Below are positions 1 to 6,418 of a stretch of DNA of 15,710 bases, one piece after another. Position 1 is the first letter of the stretch. Each line of letters starts with the position of its first letter. A model generated the notes under the pieces. That model was given only the letters and a program-made list of their open reading frames with translations. It was not told the DNA's origin and searched no databases. The stretch spans positions 1-15,710 of the forward strand of contig JAOZMQ010000026.1 in assembly GCA_029934195.1 (NCBI GenBank), read 5' to 3'. Origin of the DNA: Candidatus Cloacimonadota bacterium. Its GTDB lineage: Bacteria; Cloacimonadota; Cloacimonadia; Cloacimonadales; JAOZMQ01. The position numbers were made by a program, and so were the translations under genes.

Positions 1-23
1 AATTCTTTCTTTGCGATCTTTAT

Positions 24-41
24 CCAATGCTAACGCATTGG
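24..41. repeat. Perfect short hairpin, 5' part of dispersed repeat
   Basis: CCAATGC and GCATTGG form a perfect 7-bp stem around a TAAC loop. It lies 7 bp before the 100-bp repeat at 49-148 and probably belongs to the same composite element. The matching copy at the other end of the window is cut off by the window edge just where this hairpin would be expected. No T-run follows, so it is not a convincing terminator. Confidence 0.5.
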
Positions 42-48
42 GGTACAA

Positions 49-148
49 AGAGGTAGCTTTTGTGAAGCTGAGAAATAAATATCTTTCTAATTAATCTTTC
101 TTCATTAACTTCATTTCCTTCATGGTTAAAAAGTCCTTTTTCGTTCAA
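49..148 (+). repeat. Dispersed ~100-bp repeat, left copy
   Basis: This stretch aligns with the reverse complement of 15612-15710 at about 83 of 100 columns with one single-base gap (counted by hand). Its first part (53-76) holds a short imperfect hairpin, AGCTTTTGTGAAGCT. The middle has a shared AATTAATCTT block and the end a shared TTTTTCGTTCAA block. The CATGGTTAAAAA core resembles the 'TTAACCACAAAGACAC'-type interspersed repeats found between genes in many environmental bacteria; that resemblance is from memory. No ORF of note is present, so this looks like a non-coding mobile or REP-like element. Confidence 0.75.
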
Positions 149-231
149 AAACCTAACATCAAAGATTTGAATGTGAGCCCTATTTTTTTTAAGGATTCAA
201 TTCTCTTGACACATAAAGAGACTGCAAATTC

Positions 232-259
232 TTATCCTGAAAAGGATAAAAACTTTTTT
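232..259 (+). terminator. Weak hairpin plus T-run before the antiporter gene
   Basis: TTATCC (232-237) pairs with GGATAA (244-249) around a 6-nt loop, and T6 follows at 254-259. The stem is AT-rich and short. It could end a transcript entering from the left or act as a leader hairpin of the antiporter gene, whose GGAG ribosome site is at 274-277. Evidence for either role is only structural. Confidence 0.3.
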
Positions 260-287
260 ACATTTAATAATTAGGAGTATTTAAAAG

Positions 288-1316
288 ATGTCGGAACTCT
301 TAAACAATATTTATTTTAATTTTGCGTTGATGATAGTTGCTTTTTTGATTTTGGTAAAAAGTGCTGATTTATTTGTAGAAAGTGCTATTGGGATCTCAAA
401 TGATTTTCATATTCCTCGTATGATTGTTGGAATAATTGTTGTTGGATTTGCAACTACTGCTCCCGAAATTGCTGTTTCTGTAATTTCAGCCTTGCGAGGT
501 AATTCGGAATTTGCACTTGGTAATGCTATTGGCTCTGTTATTGTGGATGATGGTGTTGCTCTTGCAATGGCTGCAATTGTAGCTCCGACAGTAATATTTA
601 TTGACAAAAAAATAATGAAAACAACAGGTATCTTCCTGCTTTCAGTAGCAATTATTACTTATGTGCTTGCTTTTAATGGAATCATCAACAGGCTTGAAGG
701 AATGCTTCTTGTAGTTATTCTTCTTTCATATTTTACCTTTATTTTTGTTTCTGAGAAAAAAAGACATAAAATAAGAACTGAGGAAATATCCAAATCAAAA
801 TTAGAAATTGAAAAACCAAATATTAAAAAGCATGCAATTCTTTTTTTTATTGGTTTAACAGGTGTAATTTTTGCCAGTCATCTTATTGTGACTTCCGCTG
901 AACAAATTGCAATTTTTTTCAAAGTTCCAAATGTTATAATCGGATTAACAATTATTGCAATTGGAACATCATTACCGGAAATATCAACCGCCATAATTGC
1001 AGCAAGAAAAGGAGAAGGAGAACTTGCGGTAGGAAATATTCTTGGTGCAGATATCTTGAATCTTCTCTGGATAATAGGAATATCATCAATTGTAAATCCA
1101 ATAAACGTAATTTCTGATAAAATCTCTGTTAGTCTTTTTTCATTGAAATTTCATGATATTCCTTCAATTCATTTTTCTTTTTCTTGGATGTTTATAATTG
1201 TTATTACTATGTTGGTACTAATGCGGTTAGGATATAATTTGAAAAGATGGAAAGGTTATCTTCTTCTTTCCTTGTACTCAATTTATTTTTATATGAATTT
1301 TTCGATGTTTGGGTAA
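288..1316 (+). CDS. CaCA-family sodium/calcium-type cation antiporter (YrbG-like)
   Basis: Inner-membrane cation exchanger of the CaCA family, expected to exchange a divalent cation such as Ca2+ for Na+ or H+. The 342-residue protein is nearly all hydrophobic helix, with the two inverted alpha-repeats that define the family. Alpha-1 has GFATTAPE (residues 53-60, Glu60) followed by GSVIVDD (82-88). Alpha-2 has GTSLPE (226-231, Glu231) followed by GADILN (253-258). A charged cytoplasmic loop (about 155-181) separates the halves. The canonical GSNIFN-type motifs are altered in both halves: Asp87 replaces the usual Asn in alpha-1, and Ala254 and Asn258 occupy the usual Ser and Asp positions of alpha-2. 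Substrate is therefore uncertain. The ATG has a GGAG at 274-277. The next gene starts 2 bp after the stop, suggesting co-transcription. The C-terminal region (about 270-342) is less conserved in character. Confidence 0.85.
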   Translation: MSELLNNIYFNFALMIVAFLILVKSADLFVESAIGISNDFHIPRMIVGIIVVGFATTAPEIAVSVISALRGNSEFALGNAIGSVIVDDGVALAMAAIVAPTVIFIDKKIMKTTGIFLLSVAIITYVLAFNGIINRLEGMLLVVILLSYFTFIFVSEKKRHKIRTEEISKSKLEIEKPNIKKHAILFFIGLTGVIFASHLIVTSAEQIAIFFKVPNVIIGLTIIAIGTSLPEISTAIIAARKGEGELAVGNILGADILNLLWIIGISSIVNPINVISDKISVSLFSLKFHDIPSIHFSFSWMFIIVITMLVLMRLGYNLKRWKGYLLLSLYSIYFYMNFSMFG

Positions 1317-1318
1317 AA

Positions 1319-2548
1319 ATGAATAAAATAGAATTTTTTTTTTTTAAAAACTACCTATTTTCTGAAAAAAAAGAATGGTTACGATTTGACTCTTTGTTCT
1401 CAATAATCGGAGTAATTCTCTCTGTAGCGACTCTTACAATTGCCCATTCGATTTTTGGAGGCTATGAAACTGCTTTAAAAGATTCCATACTCGGGGCAAA
1501 TTCTCATATTTATATTTTCCAACCCGGAGCAGCTAATCTGAATCAAGAACAAGTGAACGATCTAATTCAAGATTTTGGAGGAAAAAAAGAAGTTGAAGCG
1601 ATTGCACCTGTAATTCAAATACCGGCAATGGCAGTTAATGAAGGAAGAATAAAGGGTGCATTAATTAAAGGAATTAATTGGAAAGCAGAAGCACAACCAA
1701 CTAAATATCGACAATATATCAGACAAGGAACTTGGGAAATGCCTGATAATAAAGATGTTGTTATGGGTAAAAAACTTGCTGACGAACTAAATTTAACAAT
1801 TGGAGATTTAGTGAAAATAGTCAGTCCGCTTCACTCAAAATTTACTCCTCTTGGTTATAAGTCAAAATCCAAAAAATTCAAGATTGTTGGATTATATGAA
1901 TCTGGAATGTATGAGTATGATAGTAAATTTGTTTTTATGAATATGCAATCAGCCAGAGGATTTAGTCCTGTTTCTTCTGAATATTCTCTAATTGAAATAA
2001 AATTAAAATCGGAATTTATTAATAAAGCTGATTATCTTGCATACAAATGGGAAATGTTGAACGATGGATTTTATCAAATTAGTTCATGGATTGAATTTAA
2101 TGGAAATCTTTTCATGACTCTTTCTTTTCAAAAATGGATACTTTTTATTATCATAAGTTTTCTAATTTTATTGGCTTCTTTTAATATTGTGAGTGCGGTT
2201 TCAACATCAATAATCGAAAAAAAAAAAGAGATTGGTATTTTAAAAGCATTTGGAGCTTCATCATTTTTGCTCAGTAAAATCTTTGTAGGTAAAACAATGA
2301 TACTCTCATCAATTGGCGTTTTGTTAGGGCAATTGATTGGTTATATTATTGCATATTTTTTAAGTGTTCAGAATTTTTTTTTATTAAAAGGTGATGTGTA
2401 TTTCTTAGAAAAAATCAATGTGAAATTTAGTTTTCAGGATTTTACAATTATTTTCATTATTTCTATTTTGATGATTTTTGTAGCTTCATTAGTTCCTTTA
2501 AAAAGAGTATCATCATTACAAATAACCGATATCTTACGTGGTATGTGA
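1319..2548 (+). CDS. LolC/LolE-family lipoprotein-releasing permease
   Basis: Membrane subunit of the Lol ABC transporter, which extracts mature lipoproteins from the inner membrane and passes them toward the outer membrane. The 409 residues show the family order: TM1 (about 26-47), a large periplasmic domain (about 48-270), then TM2-TM4 (about 272-298, 326-350, 375-395), ending in PLKRVSSLQITDILRG. Family hallmarks include GLYESGMYEYDS (191-202) and EKKKEIGILKAFGAS after TM2. I chose the ATG at 1319, two bases after the antiporter stop; an in-frame ATG at 1247 would add 24 residues entirely inside the preceding gene. LolC and LolE cannot be told apart here, and only one such permease is present, so it may act as a homodimer or have a partner elsewhere. 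Homopolymers T12 (1334-1345), A11 (2217-2227) and T9 (2384-2392) lie in the frame. Confidence 0.9.
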   Translation: MNKIEFFFFKNYLFSEKKEWLRFDSLFSIIGVILSVATLTIAHSIFGGYETALKDSILGANSHIYIFQPGAANLNQEQVNDLIQDFGGKKEVEAIAPVIQIPAMAVNEGRIKGALIKGINWKAEAQPTKYRQYIRQGTWEMPDNKDVVMGKKLADELNLTIGDLVKIVSPLHSKFTPLGYKSKSKKFKIVGLYESGMYEYDSKFVFMNMQSARGFSPVSSEYSLIEIKLKSEFINKADYLAYKWEMLNDGFYQISSWIEFNGNLFMTLSFQKWILFIIISFLILLASFNIVSAVSTSIIEKKKEIGILKAFGASSFLLSKIFVGKTMILSSIGVLLGQLIGYIIAYFLSVQNFFLLKGDVYFLEKINVKFSFQDFTIIFIISILMIFVASLVPLKRVSSLQITDILRGM

Positions 2549-2589
2549 TGGATAATGAATAATGGATAATGAATTATCAATTATCAATT
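2548..2589 (+). repeat. Six tandem heptamers between the Lol genes
   Basis: Exactly six 7-bp units follow without interruption: ATGGATA, ATGAATA, ATGGATA, ATGAATT, ATCAATT, ATCAATT. The first base is the last base of the permease stop codon. The last units are near reverse complements of the early ones (ATTATC against GATAAT), so the array can also fold on itself. It fills most of the 62-bp gap before lolD. This resembles the short tandemly repeated heptanucleotide class known in cyanobacteria and seen in other AT-rich genomes. Confidence 0.8.
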
Positions 2590-2610
2590 AATAAACTATG
2601 GATAAAAAAA

Positions 2611-3291
2611 ATGGAAATTTTAAAAATAAATAATTTGAAGAAAAGTTATATAGATAGTGAAGGGGAATTAACCATCTTAAATGGCATCACTTTTGAAGTT
2701 AGTAAAGGTACAATGGTTGCAATTACTGGTGAATCTGGATCTGGTAAAAGTACTTTGCTACACCTTTTGAGCTTACTCGATAAAGCTGATTCTGGAGAGA
2801 TTCTATATAATGGTAAAAAGATCACAGGTTCTGATAAATTAATCTCAAAATTTAGAAATAAATCTATTGGTTTTATTTTTCAATTCCACTATTTACTCGA
2901 AGATTTTACAGCTATTGAAAATGTTGCTATGCCCATGTTTCTTGCTACTGGCAATATGAAAACAAGTTTGTTAGAGGCAGAGAAACTTCTCAAACGGTTA
3001 GATTTGATTAATAGAAAACATCATTATCCAAATCAACTTAGTGGTGGAGAACAGCAAAGAATTGCTATTGCTCGTGCTTTAATAAATAAACCGGATATTG
3101 TTTTTGCAGATGAGCCAACAGGTAATCTTGACAAAAAACACAGTGATGAAATTTTTAATTTGCTTCGTGAACTAAATCGAGAAATTGGACAGACTTTTAT
3201 TATTGTTACACACGATGAAGAAATTGCATCTCAATTGGATATCCATTATTTCCTTGAAAACGGGCTTTTACAACTACATTCAGCAGAATAG
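2611..3291 (+). CDS. lolD: LolD-type ABC transporter ATP-binding protein
   Basis: Cytoplasmic ATPase that powers lipoprotein release with the LolC/E permease just upstream. All ABC motifs are present in order: Walker A GESGSGKST (residues 40-48), the Q-loop in FIFQFHYLLEDFTAIENV, signature LSGGEQQRIAIARAL, Walker B DIVFADEPTGNLD, and the H-loop histidine in IIVTHDEE. The FxFQxHxLLxxFTAxENVxMP stretch is typical of LolD, more than of MacB or FtsE. I start it at ATG 2611 (MEILKINNLKKSY), giving 226 residues, the usual LolD size. An in-frame ATG at 2569 would add 14 residues encoded by the heptamer array, which looks artefactual. No clear Shine-Dalgarno site precedes 2611, unlike most genes here. 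The C-terminus is short and ordinary. Confidence 0.9.
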   Translation: MEILKINNLKKSYIDSEGELTILNGITFEVSKGTMVAITGESGSGKSTLLHLLSLLDKADSGEILYNGKKITGSDKLISKFRNKSIGFIFQFHYLLEDFTAIENVAMPMFLATGNMKTSLLEAEKLLKRLDLINRKHHYPNQLSGGEQQRIAIARALINKPDIVFADEPTGNLDKKHSDEIFNLLRELNREIGQTFIIVTHDEEIASQLDIHYFLENGLLQLHSAE

Positions 3292-3300
3292 ACTCACAAC

Positions 3301-3346
3301 GACCAAAATAGGGAGTGAGTTGAGAATGAGGACTCCGGTCTTTTTT
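3301..3346 (+). terminator. Probable terminator after lolD
   Basis: GACC (3301-3304) and GGAGT (3312-3316) pair with ACTCC (3332-3336) and GGTC (3337-3340), with a 7-nt bulge on the left arm, and T6 follows directly at 3341-3346. It starts 10 bp after the lolD stop. The bulge weakens it, but position and T-run fit an intrinsic terminator of the antiporter-lol transcript. Confidence 0.5.
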
Positions 3347-3563
3347 ATTTTCCCTTTTCCCAAAAACTGAGGGCATATTTAAATCATTGAGATCAGGGTG
3401 CTCAATATAATATTCTATTAGACTTTTTTGTATTTCTTTTCTCTTCTTTCATAGTGGAAAATCTTTATTATTTAAACACTTCTTTAATTTAGGCAATTTA
3501 TAAAATAATCTCTTCAATTAGCAGCAAGTAACTTTGAGCTAAACTATTGAAATATAAAGACAA
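3347..3563. other. Non-coding stretch between lolD and the PASTA gene
   Basis: No convincing gene is seen in this AT-rich gap. The only structure I noticed is a 6-bp inverted repeat ATTGAG/CTCAAT at 3386-3406 with no T-run close behind it. The promoter of the PASTA gene presumably lies here, but I could not pick out a good -35/-10 pair. Confidence 0.5.
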
Positions 3564-3683
3564 ATGGAAGATAACATTTGGGTAAAAAAAAGGAAAGAAA
3601 TTATTGACGAATCAATAGGAAAACAAATTATTGTTTATATAAAATTACGCATATTTCAAGGAGAACTACAATGTCAAAAATAG
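3564..3683 (+). CDS. Doubtful 39-codon ORF overlapping the PASTA gene start
   Basis: An ATG at 3564 opens 39 codons starting MEDNIWVKKRKEIIDES, ending at a TAG at 3681-3683. It overlaps the first 13 bp of the PASTA gene in another frame, the arrangement seen in translationally coupled pairs. It is Lys/Ile/Glu-rich, as AT-rich random sequence also tends to be, and has no good Shine-Dalgarno site. I recognise no family. It may be a leader peptide, the remnant of a degraded gene, or chance. Confidence 0.15.
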   Translation: MEDNIWVKKRKEIIDESIGKQIIVYIKLRIFQGELQCQK

Positions 3684-4249
3684 TATCTTTTTTAATCGCA
3701 ATTATAATACTAATTGCAGTATTTGCAGTTGGATTTTTTGGTATAGATTATGTCATGAAATTAGTAGTTGGACATAAAAATGAAGTTATTACTTCAGATA
3801 TAGTTAACCAGAAAGTTGAAGTCGGACGAAATAAAATGATGAAGTTGAATCTTTATGTACAACAAGTTGGTTCTCAATACAGTGATACTATAGAAAAAGG
3901 GCGAATTATCTCACAAAAACCGGAAGCAGGAAAAGTTACAAAGAAAAATAGAACTGTTGAAGTTATCGTTAGTTTGGGAGCAGAATTAGTATCTGTACCG
4001 TATCTTGAGAATATGATTCTTAGTAATGCAAAACTTCGTTTAAAAAATGTTGGTCTTATTCTTGGTAAAGAACAACATTTGTATTCAGATGAAGTTGATA
4101 AAGGAAAAATAATAAATTCACAACCACGAGCTGGAGAAGATGTTAATAAAGGTGAAAAAATAAATGTGAATATAAGTCTTGGAAAAGTACCTGATTCTTC
4201 CGAGAGAAAAAATAAATATCAGGATTTGTTAGATAATATTGATGGATAG
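3671..4249 (+). CDS. Membrane-anchored protein with two PASTA domains
   Basis: The 192-residue protein has one N-terminal membrane helix (about residues 5-33) and then two PASTA-type repeats (about 40-103 and 107-171), each with the pattern of a D/E-K-G-x-I-I-x-S/xQ-P-x-A-G turn followed by a V-x-V-x-x-S-L-G strand. PASTA domains bind peptidoglycan stem peptides or beta-lactam-like ligands in penicillin-binding proteins and Ser/Thr kinases, so a cell-wall-facing role is likely. No kinase or transpeptidase domain is attached; such stand-alone PASTA proteins are known in Gram-negative lineages, but their role is unclear. The short C-terminal tail (172-192) is charged. AAGGAG at 3658-3663 supports the ATG. 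The gene is separated from both neighbours by long gaps, so it may be monocistronic. Confidence 0.85.
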   Translation: MSKIVSFLIAIIILIAVFAVGFFGIDYVMKLVVGHKNEVITSDIVNQKVEVGRNKMMKLNLYVQQVGSQYSDTIEKGRIISQKPEAGKVTKKNRTVEVIVSLGAELVSVPYLENMILSNAKLRLKNVGLILGKEQHLYSDEVDKGKIINSQPRAGEDVNKGEKINVNISLGKVPDSSERKNKYQDLLDNIDG

Positions 4250-4433
4250 GTAAGCCCATTTTATTAATGAGAAACTGTAAAGAATTTTATATTATTTGGA
4301 TTTTAACAAAAAGATATTATAATGGATTATTTTTCTCTATCTCGAAGATTTCTCAAAATTGATATCAAATTATCATGTCACCTGCAATCTTTCAACCGAC
4401 ATTCAAATTTAGTCTAATATTCCATTGATGTTT

Positions 4434-4463
4434 TTGACTAAAATATCCAATGTAAATTATTAA
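4434..4463 (+). promoter_or_regulatory. Candidate sigma-70-type promoter for the gyrB operon
   Basis: TTGACT (4434-4439) is followed after 18 bp by TATTAA (4458-4463), about 50 bp before the gyrB ATG. The -35 matches 5 of 6 and the -10 only 4 of 6. The gap is very AT-rich, so chance matches are easy; it is the best candidate I see for a transcript covering gyrB, gyrA, the lipoprotein and recO. Confidence 0.3.
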
Positions 4464-4511
4464 TAAATATATTATATAAATTTTAAAAACAAAAAAAATA
4501 AAGAGGTATCT

Positions 4512-6407
4512 ATGGCAGAACAAAATTATAGTGCGAGTAATATCAAAGTCCTCAAAGGTCTGGAAGCTGTCCGTAAACGTCCGGCTATGTATATTGGCGG
4601 GACAAGCGAACGAGGCTTGCATCACCTTGTTTATGAGGTCGTTGATAACAGTATTGATGAAGCACTTGCAGGTTATTGTAATAAGATAAAAGTGATTATT
4701 CACAAAGATGGAAGTATCTCTACTGAAGATAACGGAAGAGGTATTCCTGTAGATTTCCACGAAGGTGAAAAAATGTCTGGTCTTGAAGTGGCAATGACAA
4801 CACTTCATGCTGGTGGAAAATTTGACAATGATTCCTACAAAGTCTCCGGTGGATTACATGGTGTTGGAGTCTCTTGTGTGAATGCTCTTTCTGATTTTAT
4901 GGAAGTACAAGTTTATCGTGATGGTAAAATTTGGAATCAAACTTATTCAAAAGGGATTCCATTAAAACAAGTTGAGGAAATTGGAGAAACAACAAAAACT
5001 GGGACAAAAACAATTTTTACTCCAGACAATACAATCTTTGAAACAGTTGAATTTAGCTTTGATTATCTTGCGGTAAGATTAAGAGAATTGGCTTTTCTGA
5101 ATAAAGGAGTCAGAATTATTCTTATTGATGAAATAAATGATCGAGAGCATGATTTTCATTATGAAGGTGGAATTAGCTCTTTTGTGAAATTTCTGAATGA
5201 AAATAAAAAAGTAGTTCAGCAAGAGCCAATACATATTTCGGGTGAAAAAGATAAGGTTGATTTTGAGGTAGCAATTCAATATAATGAAGGTTATCAAGAA
5301 AATATTTTAAGTTTTGCTAATAATATCAATACAATTGAAGGTGGAACTCATTTAAGTGGTTTCAAATCTGCATGTACAAGAGCAGTGAATACTTATATCA
5401 AAAATGAAAATTTACTTAAAAATGAAAAAGTAAGTCCGCAAGGAAGTGATATTCGTGAAGGAATATGTGCTGTAATTTCTGTAAAAATTATGGACCCGCA
5501 ATTTGAAGGACAAACGAAAACAAAACTACAAAATTCTGATGTTGAAGGAATTGTAAATTCCTATGTTTATGAAAAATTGATGGAATTTTTTGAAGAACAC
5601 CCACAAATTGCTAAACAAATCGCTCTGAAAGCAATTCTCGGAGCTCGTTCTCGTGATGCTGCAAGAAGAGCGAGAGAATTAACTCGTAGAAAATCAGTCC
5701 TTGAAAGTGGAAGTTTACCCGGAAAATTGGCTGATTGCTCAATTCAAGATCCTTCTATAACAGAAATTTTCTTAGTGGAAGGGGACTCGGCTGGTGGCTC
5801 TGCAAAAATGGGAAGAGATAGAACATTTCAAGCAATACTTCCGTTATGGGGAAAAATGCTCAATACGGAAAAAGCAAGAATTGATAAAGTTCTAAATAAT
5901 GATAAAATTCAACCAATTATTCTCGCACTTGGTGCAGGTATTGGCAGTGAATTTGATGTAACAAAATTACGATATAATAAAATCATTATCATGGCGGATG
6001 CTGATGTTGACGGTAAACATATTAGCACGCTTTTACTGACTTTTTTCTTCCGCTATATGCGACCATTGGTTGAACAAGGACATGTTTATGTTGCTTGTCC
6101 ACCTCTGTTTTTAATAAAAAAAGGTAAATCTAAACACTATGTTTATTCTGATGATGAAAGAAAAACAATACTAAAAGAAATTGGCGATAAAGGAGTTCAT
6201 GTTCAAAGATATAAAGGTCTTGGAGAAATGAATCCTGAACAACTTTGGGAAACTACAATTGACCCTGAAAAGCGATTACTCATTAAAGTAAAAATTGATG
6301 ATGCCATCGAAGCTGATCGAATGTTTACGATTCTAATGGGCGATGATGTTGCTCCTCGTAGAGAATTTATTGAACAAAATGCCCAATATGTTCAGGTAGA
6401 TGTTTAA
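4512..6407 (+). CDS. gyrB: DNA gyrase subunit B
   Basis: ATPase and TOPRIM subunit of gyrase (A2B2), which introduces negative supercoils in the cytoplasm. The GHKL ATPase site is intact: Glu42 and Asp45-Asn46 in YEVVDNS, DNGRGIP (73-79), and GGLHGVG (113-119). The TOPRIM region has EGDSAGG (423-429, metal-binding Glu423) and ADADVDG (495-501, Asp496, Asp498 and Asp500). The C-terminal RYKGLGEMNPEQLWETT motif is typical of GyrB. At 631 residues it matches the short form without the ~165-residue insert of gammaproteobacterial GyrB. A GAGG at 4503-4506 supports the ATG. Two oddities are LPLWGK, with Trp446 at the E. coli Lys447 position, and DGKHIS where DGxHIR is usual. gyrA follows after 11 bp; that GyrA has a GyrA-box, so the pair is gyrase and not topoisomerase IV. 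Confidence 0.97.
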   Translation: MAEQNYSASNIKVLKGLEAVRKRPAMYIGGTSERGLHHLVYEVVDNSIDEALAGYCNKIKVIIHKDGSISTEDNGRGIPVDFHEGEKMSGLEVAMTTLHAGGKFDNDSYKVSGGLHGVGVSCVNALSDFMEVQVYRDGKIWNQTYSKGIPLKQVEEIGETTKTGTKTIFTPDNTIFETVEFSFDYLAVRLRELAFLNKGVRIILIDEINDREHDFHYEGGISSFVKFLNENKKVVQQEPIHISGEKDKVDFEVAIQYNEGYQENILSFANNINTIEGGTHLSGFKSACTRAVNTYIKNENLLKNEKVSPQGSDIREGICAVISVKIMDPQFEGQTKTKLQNSDVEGIVNSYVYEKLMEFFEEHPQIAKQIALKAILGARSRDAARRARELTRRKSVLESGSLPGKLADCSIQDPSITEIFLVEGDSAGGSAKMGRDRTFQAILPLWGKMLNTEKARIDKVLNNDKIQPIILALGAGIGSEFDVTKLRYNKIIIMADADVDGKHISTLLLTFFFRYMRPLVEQGHVYVACPPLFLIKKGKSKHYVYSDDERKTILKEIGDKGVHVQRYKGLGEMNPEQLWETTIDPEKRLLIKVKIDDAIEADRMFTILMGDDVAPRREFIEQNAQYVQVDV

Positions 6408-6418
6408 AGGAGAAATTA

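Noticed and set aside
206..211. Perfect TTGACA upstream of the antiporter
   Set aside because: No acceptable -10 at 16-19 bp; the nearest TATCCT is 21 bp away and sits within a hairpin.
4250..4511. Replication origin next to gyrB
   Set aside because: No cluster of DnaA boxes, and dnaA, dnaN or recF are absent from the window; gyrB often moves away from oriC.
4392..4808. Minus-strand 138-codon ORF over the gyrB start
   Set aside because: Mostly the antisense shadow of conserved GyrB codons; its sequence has no motif of its own.
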